Below, piece after piece: positions 45,927-54,204 of a stretch of DNA of 63,011 bases (its first letter is position 1; each line of letters starts with the position of its first letter). The position numbers and the translations under genes are program-made. The notes under the pieces are model-generated. The model saw nothing but the letters and a program-made list of their open reading frames with translations, searched no databases and was not told the origin of the DNA. Origin of the DNA: JBFWWP01 sp050246115. Its GTDB lineage: Bacteria > Planctomycetota > UBA8108 > UBA1146 > JAJFFE01. Location of the stretch: assembly GCA_050246115.1 (NCBI GenBank), contig JBFWWP010000033.1:1-63011 (forward strand). The letters run 5' to 3'.

Positions 45927-48900
45927 ATGTCGTTGCGTGCAGGACTGGTTTTGGCATTGGTCGCTGGGCTGCAGTGGCCCGCGTTCGGGCAACCCAGCGG
46001 TTTCTTCACGGAGAACGTCGCCAGCGGCTGGGTCGGCGCGACGGGACTGACCTTCGACGCCAACGGGCGGCTCTACGTCTACGAGAAGGCCGGTCGTGTC
46101 TGGATCGTCGAGAACGGAGTTCGTCTCCCGAGCCCCTTGATCGACATCAGCGACGAGGTCGGCGATTGGCGTGACTACGGCCTCCTCGGGTTCGCACTGC
46201 ACCCCAACTTCCTTGCGAATGGCTACATCTACTTGTACTACGTGGTGGACCACCATCACTTGTTCAATGCCGGGACTCCGTCGTACAACCCGGCCGCCAA
46301 CGAGTACTTCATGCCTTCGATCGGGCGCATCACCCGCTACACTGCGAACATCGCCAACAACTTCCAGAGCGTCGAACCCAACAGCCGTCTCGTCCTGGTC
46401 GGATCGAATGCGAGCAACGGTTTCCCGATCGTTCACCAATCCCATGGTACGGGATCTCTGATGTTCGGCACCGATGGCACTCTGCTTGCCGTCTGCGGTG
46501 ATGCCGCGAGCTACGAGACGGTGGACGCCGGCGGTTCGGTGGGCGGCAGCTATGCTGCGCAGGCTCTCGCCGAAGGAATCCTACAACCCAAGGAAGACAT
46601 CGGAGCGTTCCGGGCCCAACTCGTCGATAGCTTGTGCGGCAAGGTCGTTCGACTCGATCCCGTGACCGGCAACGGCGTCCCAACGAACCCGTACTTCGAT
46701 CCCATGGCTCCCGCTTCGGCTCGCTCTCGAGTGTGGGCGCTGGGTTTGCGCAACCCCTGTCGCACCGTGTTGCGTCCGGGGACGGGAAGCCACGATCCGA
46801 CGGATGGCGATCCCGGCGTCCTCTACATCGGAGATGTCGGCTGGAACTCCTACGAAGACCTGCACGTGTGCGATGGCCCCGGGCTGAACTTCGGTTGGCC
46901 CCTCTACGAGGGGCATACGGTGCAGAGTGGTTACGTCAATTTGAACATCGCGAACCTGGACGCGCCGAACCCGCTCTTCGGGACGTTCGTCCCGGGTACG
47001 GGGCAGTGCAACCTGGAGTACTTTCGCTTCCGCGATCTGCTCGCTCAGGAGACCCTCGATCCCAACGCGAGCATCCGCAACCCCTGCAATCCCTCGCAGG
47101 AGATCACTACCGCCACGACCTGGTTCCATCGGCGCCCGGCGATCGACTGGCAGCATGGCTCCGGGCCCGCCCGCATTCCGACCTTCAACGGATTCAACGC
47201 CGCGACGGTGCAGTTGCAGAGCCCGCAGTCTCCGGTACCGGGACCGTTCTTCGGCGGGAACTGCTCCATCGGTGGAGTTTGGTACACCGGGCAGAGCTAT
47301 CCGGCCGCGTGGCAAAACACCTACTTCCACGGCGACTTCAGCTCCGACTGGATTCGGGCGTTCAAGTTCGACGCGAACGATCAACTGCTGTCGGTGGAGG
47401 ACTTCATTTTTGGCGCGAACGACTTCGTCGCGATGGGTGCCGATCCGCTCAGTGGGGATCTCTACTACATCCAGTACGGAAGTCTGGTGAGGCGCCTCCG
47501 TTTCCAACCGTCCGGGAATCAGCCGCCGCTCGCGCTTGCGTCGAGCGATGTCACCTGGGGCGCAGCCCCGCTGGCCGTGCAATTCACCGGCTCGGGATCG
47601 ACCGACCCCGAAGGTCAGCCGTTGACCTATCACTGGGACTTTGGCGATGGTGCCTCGAGCACGGCGGCGAATCCGAGTCACACCTTCGTGGCGCCGGCCG
47701 GTGTTCCGACTCGGTTCGACGTCACGTTGACGGTGACGGACGCGGGTAGCGCCACTTCCATGGCGACGCTGATCGTGTCCGCGAACAACTCGCCGCCCCA
47801 GGTCACGATCACGAACCCGAGCATCACCGTGTACCCGATCGGCGGCGGCGATCAGGTCTACGACCTCGAAGCCTCGTTGTCCGACGCCGAACACGCCGAA
47901 GCCTCGTTGGTATGCGCCTGGCGAACGACGCTCCACCACAACGATCACACGCACCCGGAGCCGCTCGATCCAAACTGTACGTCGACCACCGTGATCACAC
48001 CGGTGGGCTGCGATGGTCAGACCTACTTCTATGAGATCTCACTCACCGTCACCGACCCCGCCGGACTGACCGGCTCGGACACCGTGCTGGTGTTCCCAGA
48101 TTGCCCGAACAATCCCCCGGTTGCGTTGGGCGACAGCGCTGCGGTCCAACCGGGTGGCGTGGTCGCCATCAACGTCCTGGCCAACGACTCCGACCAGGAC
48201 GGGGTGCTCGTCCCTGGGTCGCTCACCATCGTGGCCGGCCCGTCGCACGGCAGCCTCAATGTGAGTTTGCAGACCGGCATCGTCGTGTACACCCACGGTG
48301 GGGGGCCCGAAACGAGCGATAGCTTCGCCTATACCGTGGCGGACGACGACGGCGCCGACTCGAACGTCGCCGTCGTCACCATCTCCACGATGTCCGGCCT
48401 GCGGGGGGACTACTTCGCCAACGCACAGCTGTTGGGCTCGCCGACTCTCACGCGGGTGGACGCCACCTTGGACTTCGATTGGGGGAATGGCGCTCCCGGA
48501 CCAGGCTTGCCAGCGGATCTGTTCTCGGTTCGCTGGAGTGGTCAGCTCGAGCCGCAGCACTCGGAACTCTACACGCTGCGCTCGGTCAGCGACGACGGCG
48601 TGAGAGTCTGGATCAACGGAAGCCTCGTGATCGACGCCTGGATCGACCAAGCGCCGACCGAGCACACGGGCACGGTGGCTCTCACCGCGGGCGTGTGGAG
48701 CGATGTGGTCGTCGAGTACTACGAGAACGGTGGCGGCGCGGTGGCGCAGCTGCGGTGGTCGAGTGCGAGCCAGGTCGACGAGGTCATCCCGTCCGTACAC
48801 CTTCGCCCAGCCCCCGGTAACCAGCCGCCGGCCGCGATCGACGATCAGTTCACGGTGGGGCGCGGTCTGTCCGCCGACTTGCCAGTACTCGCCAACGACC

Positions 48901-49613
48901 TCGACGTCGATGGAGTCTTGGATCCAGCCTCGGTCCAAGTCGTCGTGTTCCCGCAGCACGGCGCCGTGGCCGTCGACCCCGTCTCGGGCTCGATCGACTA
49001 CACGAATGACGGGTCCGTTGCCGCCGTGGACACCTTCACCTACCGTGTTTCCGACGACGACGGTGCGCCTTCGAACATCGCGACGGTAGTGATCGACGTG
49101 TTCGCTCCTCCCACTCTCTCGGTACAGTCGCCGACCCCTGGCGCCTCGGTCGCGACGACTTTCGCGCTCGAGTACCAGATCAGCGGCGACATCGGCCAGG
49201 TCGACCACTGGCACTACTCCTGGGACGGCGGCCCGACGTTCATGGTTCACGACCTGACCGGAACCTGGATGATCGTCGGCGCACCGCTCGGAGTGCACGT
49301 CTTCCGCATGTGGCTGGTCGACGCCCAGCACCAGGATCTGCCCTATCCCGAAGCGGAAGTCTTCCTCACTCTGACCGTGTGCGATGACCCATGGATCCGC
49401 GGCGACGGGAACGACGACGGTTCGGTGAACATCGCGGACGCGCTCTCCCTGCTGGCCGCGTTGTTCCAGGGTGCTCCGCCGCCGGTTCCCGCTGCAGTGG
49501 GCGACGTGAACTCCGATGGCGGCGCGGACATCGCCGACGTGATCTTCCTGCTGCAGTACCTTTTCAGCGGAGGCGCCGAGCCGGCGCACCCGTTCCCGAA
49601 TCCGGGCTGCTGA
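45927..49613 (+). CDS. Large secreted glucose/sorbosone dehydrogenase-like protein with PKD, PA14, Ig-like and dockerin domains
   Basis: The 1228-residue protein (AGGAGGAACA before the ATG) starts with a signal peptide. Residues about 25-525 form a six-bladed beta-propeller of the PQQ-dependent sugar dehydrogenase (GSDH) type: WVGATGLTFDANGRLYVYEK, YGLLGFALHPNFLANGYIY, VWALGLRNPC and the LNFGWPLYEG motif. A PKD domain follows (TYHWDFGDGASSTAANPSHTF), then an Ig/cadherin-like repeat (VAINVLANDSDQDG), a PA14 domain (SDDGVRVWINGSLVID), another such repeat, and a C-terminal dockerin pair (GDGNDDGSVNIADALSLLAA; GDVNSDGGADIADVIFLLQY). It is likely a cell-surface sugar-oxidising or glycan-binding protein; PQQ use is inferred. 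Confidence 0.85.
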   Translation: MSLRAGLVLALVAGLQWPAFGQPSGFFTENVASGWVGATGLTFDANGRLYVYEKAGRVWIVENGVRLPSPLIDISDEVGDWRDYGLLGFALHPNFLANGYIYLYYVVDHHHLFNAGTPSYNPAANEYFMPSIGRITRYTANIANNFQSVEPNSRLVLVGSNASNGFPIVHQSHGTGSLMFGTDGTLLAVCGDAASYETVDAGGSVGGSYAAQALAEGILQPKEDIGAFRAQLVDSLCGKVVRLDPVTGNGVPTNPYFDPMAPASARSRVWALGLRNPCRTVLRPGTGSHDPTDGDPGVLYIGDVGWNSYEDLHVCDGPGLNFGWPLYEGHTVQSGYVNLNIANLDAPNPLFGTFVPGTGQCNLEYFRFRDLLAQETLDPNASIRNPCNPSQEITTATTWFHRRPAIDWQHGSGPARIPTFNGFNAATVQLQSPQSPVPGPFFGGNCSIGGVWYTGQSYPAAWQNTYFHGDFSSDWIRAFKFDANDQLLSVEDFIFGANDFVAMGADPLSGDLYYIQYGSLVRRLRFQPSGNQPPLALASSDVTWGAAPLAVQFTGSGSTDPEGQPLTYHWDFGDGASSTAANPSHTFVAPAGVPTRFDVTLTVTDAGSATSMATLIVSANNSPPQVTITNPSITVYPIGGGDQVYDLEASLSDAEHAEASLVCAWRTTLHHNDHTHPEPLDPNCTSTTVITPVGCDGQTYFYEISLTVTDPAGLTGSDTVLVFPDCPNNPPVALGDSAAVQPGGVVAINVLANDSDQDGVLVPGSLTIVAGPSHGSLNVSLQTGIVVYTHGGGPETSDSFAYTVADDDGADSNVAVVTISTMSGLRGDYFANAQLLGSPTLTRVDATLDFDWGNGAPGPGLPADLFSVRWSGQLEPQHSELYTLRSVSDDGVRVWINGSLVIDAWIDQAPTEHTGTVALTAGVWSDVVVEYYENGGGAVAQLRWSSASQVDEVIPSVHLRPAPGNQPPAAIDDQFTVGRGLSADLPVLANDLDVDGVLDPASVQVVVFPQHGAVAVDPVSGSIDYTNDGSVAAVDTFTYRVSDDDGAPSNIATVVIDVFAPPTLSVQSPTPGASVATTFALEYQISGDIGQVDHWHYSWDGGPTFMVHDLTGTWMIVGAPLGVHVFRMWLVDAQHQDLPYPEAEVFLTLTVCDDPWIRGDGNDDGSVNIADALSLLAALFQGAPPPVPAAVGDVNSDGGADIADVIFLLQYLFSGGAEPAHPFPNPGC

Positions 49614-50044
49614 TCCGCCGGTCCGACTCGCACGGGCGTCGTTCGAGGAAGCCGTGCATTCCGGAGCCTCACCTTCTCGAAGAGCGCGTGAACGCGGTCG
49701 ATGAGGCTCACTCGACCCGACGCCCGGAGTCACACCCCGGGAGGCCGAACGTGAATCAGCTGACCTCGAGGGGCTTCGACGTCGAGCTCGAGAGGCGAAT
49801 GCGGGGGGCTTCCCGAGTGCGACGGAATCTCTCTCAACCACGCCGCGCTCCACCTCCTCCGCCAAGGGGCGAGTCTGGCTCGAGAGAAGTAGGGGCGCCG
49901 ACGACACCATCGGACCGGCCGGGGAGTCCATCCGAGACTTCCGACGGATCGGTGACGAACTCTGGCGAGGAAACAGCTCCTCGACACGAAACGGGTACTC
50001 TGCCCTGAAGCGATGGAAACGGGTGGGGCGCTCGGCCACGACGG
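49614..50044. other. Convergent 3' region, nothing recognised
   Basis: These 431 bases separate the end of the sugar-dehydrogenase gene from the end of rtcR. I see no gene, no repeat shared with other places and no clear intrinsic terminator. Confidence 0.35.
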
Positions 50045-51649
50045 TCACCGCGGCCCGAGTGCGCCGACCTGACTCCACGTGAGTCCGAAGCGTGCGAGGT
50101 ATTTGCGGAGGCGGTCGGCGTCGTTCGTGGAGCGACGTCGTTCTCGCGAAGCCGCGAACAGTCTACGGCCTGCTTCGGACAGCGAGCGGGAGCCGCGACA
50201 CACGTCGAGTACCGTCTCGAGCTGAGCGCGGTCGAACAAGTCGATCTGCTCGATCTCATCGGAGGTGAGGAACGAGGCGAGTCCGGGGGACGTCGCCCGA
50301 TTCGCTCCGGCCCAGCTCGCCCGCAGACGCTCGACCTCCTCCGCGACGACTGCGGTGTTGATTCGCCCCGAGGGCGCGAAGGTCGCCATTCGCCGAACGG
50401 CAGCATTCAGGTCGCGGAAGTTCCCGCTCCACAGCGCGTCGGGCCCGAGCGCGAACTCGAGGAAACGGTCCCGCGCTTCCTTGTTGAAGCGCACGCGTCG
50501 GCCGGTCCGCGATTCCAACTGTTGCAGCTCGTACTCGAGGTTCGGCTCGATGTCCTCACGTCGCTCGCGGAGCGGCCGCAGCCGGAAGGTCCAGAAGTGG
50601 ATCCGGGCGAGCAGGTCGTCGCGAAAACGTCCCGCGCGCACCTCGTCGTGAAGGTCGCGATTCGTGCCGCAGATCAGCTGGAAGTCGCTGCGAACGGGCG
50701 CGTCTGAGCCAAGCGGCAAGAAGGACTTCTCCTCGACCGCTCGCAGCAGCATTGCCTGCTCATCGGCGCCGAGTTCGCCGATCTCGTCGAGGAACAGCAG
50801 GCCCCCGTCGGCCTCACGGAGGAGGCCAGCGCGAGCCCCCGTTGCGCCGGTGAACGCGCCCCGTGTGTGTCCGAAGAGCGTCGACATGGCCGCGTCGCCG
50901 CGCACTGTCGCGCAGTTGACCTCGACGAACGTCCCCTGCACCTGGCGGCGCGACTTTTTCAGCTCGTAGACCCGTCGCGCCAGCTGCGACTTTCCTGCTC
51001 CGGTCGGCCCCATGAGAAGGAGCGGGTCCGTAGAGTGGATCGTGACGTGCTCGATCTGCTCGATCACCTCGTTGAAGGCACTGCTGCGCGTCTCGATTCC
51101 CGACTTCAGGAAGTTGCGCCCCTCGATCTGCTCGTCGTGGAAGCGCTCGGCGATGCGATCGTAGCGCGACAGGTCCAGGTCGATGAAGCGGAGCGACCCC
51201 GGCTGTCGCCCGAGTTGCTTCTTGCTGGGAGGAGCGGACTGCAACAATGTCGCCGGGAAGTGACGCGACTCGGCGAGTAGGAACAGGCAGATCTGTACGA
51301 CGTGTGTTCCGGTCGTGATGTGCAGGAAGTAGTCGTTGCGGTCGGTGTCGAAGGGGTAGGCCCGCGCGAACTCGTGCAGTGCGCCGTAGGCGTCCTCGAG
51401 ATCCCAGGGGTCGACGATCTCGACCGCGTGCAAGTGGACTTCGGTCTCCGGGGAGACCGATCGAATGTCGTCGGCGACCTCGCGCGCTAGCCGCGCGGAC
51501 TTGGCCTCGTGCAACAAGTCGAGACGATCGAACAGTTCGTTCTCGTGTTGAAACAACGACACCGTCGGGCGCCAGCGATCCCACCGCTCGGCTCTCGCAC
51601 TCCGGTCGAGCGTCGCCCCCAGAACTCCCAGTACGACTCTACGCTTCAT
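50045..51649 (-). CDS. rtcR: Sigma-54-dependent transcriptional activator RtcR
   Basis: RtcR switches on the RNA-repair operon. The 534 residues align end to end with E. coli RtcR: an N-terminal CARF-type sensor (residues about 1-180, with VSPETEVHLHAVEI and the ITTGTH motif at 111-116), then the AAA+ sigma-54 activator domain with Walker A GPTGAGKS (214-221), GAFTGA (264-269) contacting sigma-54, Walker B LLFLDEI, and a C-terminal helix-turn-helix with NDADRLRKYLARFGLTW. The start is ATG 51649; a longer frame to 51721 has no homologous extension. It is divergent from the Ro-like gene, and a -24/-12 promoter lies between them. Confidence 0.95.
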   Translation of the reverse strand: MKRRVVLGVLGATLDRSARAERWDRWRPTVSLFQHENELFDRLDLLHEAKSARLAREVADDIRSVSPETEVHLHAVEIVDPWDLEDAYGALHEFARAYPFDTDRNDYFLHITTGTHVVQICLFLLAESRHFPATLLQSAPPSKKQLGRQPGSLRFIDLDLSRYDRIAERFHDEQIEGRNFLKSGIETRSSAFNEVIEQIEHVTIHSTDPLLLMGPTGAGKSQLARRVYELKKSRRQVQGTFVEVNCATVRGDAAMSTLFGHTRGAFTGATGARAGLLREADGGLLFLDEIGELGADEQAMLLRAVEEKSFLPLGSDAPVRSDFQLICGTNRDLHDEVRAGRFRDDLLARIHFWTFRLRPLRERREDIEPNLEYELQQLESRTGRRVRFNKEARDRFLEFALGPDALWSGNFRDLNAAVRRMATFAPSGRINTAVVAEEVERLRASWAGANRATSPGLASFLTSDEIEQIDLFDRAQLETVLDVCRGSRSLSEAGRRLFAASRERRRSTNDADRLRKYLARFGLTWSQVGALGPR

Positions 51650-51842
51650 ATCCAATAGGATAAATGGCGCTCCCATAGGATCGCAAGGGCTGGCGAGCCT
51701 GTCCCCAGGGGTGACGCCCACAGAGCCGTTTAAGTGACTTTAGCTAATAGGCTTAACGACGATCTCGCTGGACTTTTGGCGCCAGTGGTACGGCCCGTGC
51801 GCTACCCGCAGAGTCACTCCGTGAGAAGAAGGAGACGTCGCC
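51650..51842. promoter_or_regulatory. Shared regulatory region of rtcR and the Ro-Y-rtcBA operon
   Basis: The 193 bases hold the sigma-54 promoter (51786-51800) and possible upstream activator sites. An AT-rich window at 51727-51760 contains ttaag (51730-51734) and its complement cttaa (51752-51756) flanking the palindrome tagcta. A second dyad, tatccaataggata (51649-51662), overlaps the rtcR start and could allow autoregulation. The assignment of UAS function is inference. Confidence 0.55.
51786..51800 (+). promoter_or_regulatory. Sigma-54 (-24/-12) promoter of the Ro-Y RNA-rtcBA operon
   Basis: The sequence TGGTACGGCCCGTGC matches the sigma-54 consensus TGGCACG-N4-TTGC, with invariant GG at 51787-51788 and GC at 51799-51800 exactly 12 bases apart. 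Transcription would begin near 51812, leaving AGAAGGAGACGTCGCC before the ATG at 51843. The divergent gene encodes RtcR, a sigma-54 activator, which fits. Confidence 0.8.
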
Positions 51843-53465
51843 ATGGCGAACCGAAAGCTGTTCCCGAGTTACCGAGGTCCGCGCCTACCGAACGCCACGA
51901 CTCGCAACGAAGCGGGTGGCGCCGCGTACGAGTTCGAGGCCCGTCATGCGCTGGCTCAGTACGCCGCAACCGGCTGCCTCAACGCGGTCTTCTATGCCTC
52001 GGCAGACGACCAGCTGGCGCAAGTGCTAGCCCTGTGCGAAGCAGTCGACCCGGAGTTCATCGCGCAAACCGCGCTCTACTCGCGTCGCGACGGAGCCATG
52101 AAGGACCTGCCCGCGCTCCTGTGCGCGGTACTTTCGGTCCGCGGTCCGGAGTTCTTGGAAGCGATCTTCGACGACGTGATCGACACCGGGAACATGCTGC
52201 GCAACTTCGTCCAGATCGTCCGCAGCGGGGTCGTCGGGCGAAAGAGCTTGGGATCGCAGCCGAAGCGCCTCGTGCGTCGGTGGTTGGATCGCCGGCAAGA
52301 CGAACAGCTGCTGCGGGACACGGTCGGGCGGCGTCCGTCGATCGTCGATGTCATCAAGATGGTTCACCCGAAGCCGCTGACCGCCGCGCGGGACGCGCTG
52401 TACGGGTATCTGCTCAACCGCGACCATGACGCAAGCGTGCTTCCGCAGTTGGCCAGGGATCTCGAGGAGTACAAGGGAGCAGACGATCGTCGGGGTGTGG
52501 AGATGCCCGATGTTCCGTTCCGGATGCTGACATCGCTCGACCTGGCGCCGTGGGAGTGGAAGGCGATCGCCCGTAAGGCGCCGTGGGAAACGACGCGGCT
52601 GAACCTGAACACGTTCCTTCGCCACGGCGTCTTCGAGGACCGTGATCTGGTCAAGTTGATCGCGGAGCGTCTCCGCGATCGCGAGTCGATCCGGCGGGCG
52701 CGGGCACTCCCGTACCAGCTGATGGTTGCGTACCAGATGGTCGAGCCAGGAATGCCCGACGCGATCCGCGAAGCGCTCCAGGAGGCACTGGACGTGGCGC
52801 TCGAGAACGTACCCCGGATCGACGGGCAGGTCTTTGTCTTCCCGGACATCTCCCAGTCGATGCACTCGCCGATCACCGGTCACCGCCGAGGAGCGACGAC
52901 TGCCGTGCGCTGCATCGATGTCGCTGCGCTCGTCGCTGCGGCCCTGCTGCGGACGAACCCACGAACCGAGGTAGTCGCGTTCGAAGCGCAAGCGGTACCC
53001 GTGGCGTTGAACCCGCGGGACTCGGTCTTGACCAATGCGAACCGACTCGCGTCGCTGCCGTGCGGAGGGACCAATTGCTCCGCGCCCTTGCGCTATCTGA
53101 ACGAGAAGAGAAGGTCAGGAGACCTCGTGATCTATCTTTCGGACAACGAGTCGTGGATCGATTCGCCACACTACGGACACTGGGGTGGAGGGGCGACCCA
53201 CACGATGCAAGAGTGGTCGGCGTTCAAAGCGCGCAGCCCGCAGGCCCGAATGATCTGTGTCGACGTCCAGCCGTATGGATCGACGCAGGCGCAGGAGCGA
53301 GCGGACATCATCAACGTCGGTGGCTTCTCCGATCGGGTCTTCGATCTGATTGGGGCAGTGGCCACCGGAGGCGCCGCGAAGGGCTACTGGGTCGACCGAA
53401 TTCAGTCGGTCAAGATCTCGGCAGCAGCGCGCCGACTGCCGGCTGCCGGCCTTGGAAAGACGTGA
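51843..53465 (+). CDS. rsr: TROVE/vWA domain protein, bacterial Ro60 homologue
   Basis: Ro60 and its bacterial homologues (Rsr) are ring proteins that bind Y RNAs and misfolded RNA. Residues about 20-320 form the helical TROVE ring (ALYSRRDGAMKDLPALLCAV, then VKLIAERLRDRESIRRARAL, as in HEAT-like repeats). Residues about 325-530 form the von Willebrand A domain with an intact metal (MIDAS) site: Asp335-x-Ser337-x-Ser339 in PDISQSM, Thr410 in GGTNCS and Asp434 in YLSDNESW. The length, 540, matches Ro60. AGAAGGAG precedes the ATG, and the sigma-54 promoter is just upstream. It is cotranscribed with Y-like RNAs and rtcBA. Confidence 0.93.
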   Translation: MANRKLFPSYRGPRLPNATTRNEAGGAAYEFEARHALAQYAATGCLNAVFYASADDQLAQVLALCEAVDPEFIAQTALYSRRDGAMKDLPALLCAVLSVRGPEFLEAIFDDVIDTGNMLRNFVQIVRSGVVGRKSLGSQPKRLVRRWLDRRQDEQLLRDTVGRRPSIVDVIKMVHPKPLTAARDALYGYLLNRDHDASVLPQLARDLEEYKGADDRRGVEMPDVPFRMLTSLDLAPWEWKAIARKAPWETTRLNLNTFLRHGVFEDRDLVKLIAERLRDRESIRRARALPYQLMVAYQMVEPGMPDAIREALQEALDVALENVPRIDGQVFVFPDISQSMHSPITGHRRGATTAVRCIDVAALVAAALLRTNPRTEVVAFEAQAVPVALNPRDSVLTNANRLASLPCGGTNCSAPLRYLNEKRRSGDLVIYLSDNESWIDSPHYGHWGGGATHTMQEWSAFKARSPQARMICVDVQPYGSTQAQERADIINVGGFSDRVFDLIGAVATGGAAKGYWVDRIQSVKISAAARRLPAAGLGKT

Positions 53466-53560
53466 GTGGATACGTTGAGGAATCCGGAACCTTGCCAGCG
53501 AAGGGAGATGGGCCGAGGATGCTCGGCCAACGTGGTCAAGGTTGCCGGACGCGGCGCTAG
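53465..53560. repeat. Dispersed repeat family B, copy near the Ro gene
   Basis: Directly after the Ro stop codon, gcgaagggagatggg and gctcggccaacgtgg and gttgccggacgcggc repeat the order seen at 30523-30640. It occupies the interval between the Ro gene and the first Y-like RNA. Confidence 0.6.
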
Positions 53561-53581
53561 ACCAAAGTCGAATGAAACGGC

Positions 53582-53648
53582 CGTGGCCGGATGCCGTCGT
53601 GACTACACGTTGTCTCGTCGATGTCACACCGAGTCCTTGCCGGCCACG
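53582..53648 (+). ncRNA. Y-RNA-like stem-loop 1 (minimal form)
   Basis: Bases 53582-53590 (cgtggccgg) pair with 53640-53648 (ccggccacg), a 9-bp helix. The next unpaired bases are ATGC (53591-53594) on the 5' side and TCCTTG (53634-53639) on the 3' side, the same asymmetric loop as in the two downstream structures. A further helix (gtgac 53599-53603 with gtcac 53623-53627) and a 19-base loop follow. There is no tRNA-like part. It is likely a bare Ro-binding stem. Confidence 0.6.
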
Positions 53649-53666
53649 CCGCTTCTCAGGTGAAGA

Positions 53667-53824
53667 GTGACTCGTGGCGAATGCAGAAGGAACTACACGA
53701 ATTCTGTGTTGTGGGTTCGAGTCCCACCCCGAGCCCTCGACGGAGCAACGATCCGCCGTGGGCTCGGGTAGCTCAACAGGTAGAGCAAGGACTTGTTCCT
53801 TCGCCCCTTGTCGCCACGTTTCAC
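53667..53824 (+). ncRNA. yrlA: Y RNA (YrlA-like) with complete permuted tRNA-like module
   Basis: Closing helix: 53667-53680 with 53811-53824 (4 bp, a 2x2 loop, then cgtggcga/tcgccacg). Asymmetric loop: ATGCA (53681-53685) opposite GCCCCTTG (53803-53810). Second helix gaaggaac/gttccttc (53686-53693 with 53795-53802). Inside are a small hairpin (53695-53709), a perfect T-arm (gtggg TTCGAGT cccac, 53711-53727), an acceptor stem of 9 bp (53728-53736 with 53760-53768) that is closed by a further hairpin instead of being open, then TA and a D-arm (gctc AACAGGTA gagc, 53771-53786) with the GG that meets the T-loop. T-half before D-half is a circularly permuted tRNA, as in bacterial YrlA RNAs. Confidence 0.85.
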
Positions 53825-53886
53825 CGGCGCCCGAAGCCCCCGAGAGCACGGGTATTGAAAGTACGAAGAACGGACTATCACGAGAC

Positions 53887-54001
53887 CGGCGGCGAATGCC
53901 GGGAGAACTCCATGGATCATCACCTCGCGTGAGAGTGGGTTCGAACCCCACACGCTCCTTACGGAAGCGGAAGACGTTCTCTCGACCCCTTGTCGCCGCC
54001 G
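53887..54001 (+). ncRNA. yrlB: Y RNA-like RNA with T-arm only
   Basis: Closing helix of 9 bp: cggcggcga (53887-53895) with tcgccgccg (53993-54001). Loop: ATGCC (53896-53900) opposite GACCCCTTG (53984-53992). Second helix gggagaac (53901-53908) with gttctctc (53976-53983). The T-arm is perfect (gtggg TTCGAAC cccac, 53935-53951) and is followed by an acceptor-like hairpin (53953-53969), but no D-arm is present. It is a reduced form of the preceding RNA. The gene name is by analogy with the second Y RNA of Salmonella only. Confidence 0.75.
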
Positions 54002-54005
54002 CGGC

Positions 54006-54190
54006 TAAGGAGTCGCCCAAGAATAACTTCACCCTCTTGCTCGTCGCTTCGGGCCATCTTCGACCGATCCGAAAACCTCGAAATCGTCACCGGAACTAAG
54101 GCTACGCCTCCGGTTCCGAGCTTTCCGGATCGGCCGAATCTGACCCAAATCGACGGCTAGATGTCGAAGTTATTCTTGGGCGACTCCTAA
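54006..54190. mobile_element. MITE-like element, copy 4 (full length) upstream of rtcB
   Basis: The element runs from taaggagtcgcccaagaat to attcttgggcgactcctaa, with about 26-bp terminal inverted repeats and an inner dyad (ccgatccgaaaa, tttccggatcgg). It is very close in sequence to copy 1. It separates the last Y-like RNA (ends 54001) from rtcB (54205), and its right end runs into AAGGAGG at 54189-54195, the rtcB ribosome binding site. In the operon transcript it should form a long hairpin. Confidence 0.88.
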
Positions 54191-54204
54191 GGAGGAACTC
54201 GAAC

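Noticed and set aside
48039..50078. Very long open frame on the minus strand opposite the sugar-dehydrogenase gene
   Set aside because: It is antisense to well-supported dehydrogenase and dockerin domains and consists of Arg/Asp/His-rich low-complexity residues, typical for the complement of a GC-rich gene.
51776..51791. Alternative sigma-54 site tggcgccagtggtac
   Set aside because: The -12 position does not carry the required GC; the overlapping site at 51786-51800 has both GG and GC at the right distance.
53711..53786. A normal tRNA gene on the plus strand
   Set aside because: T-arm precedes the D-arm, the acceptor helix is closed by a hairpin and there is no anticodon arm or 3' CCA position. 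It is a tRNA-like part of a Y RNA.
53935..53951. Second tRNA gene from a perfect T-arm
   Set aside because: No D-arm or acceptor pair with free ends. It belongs to the D-less Y-like RNA.
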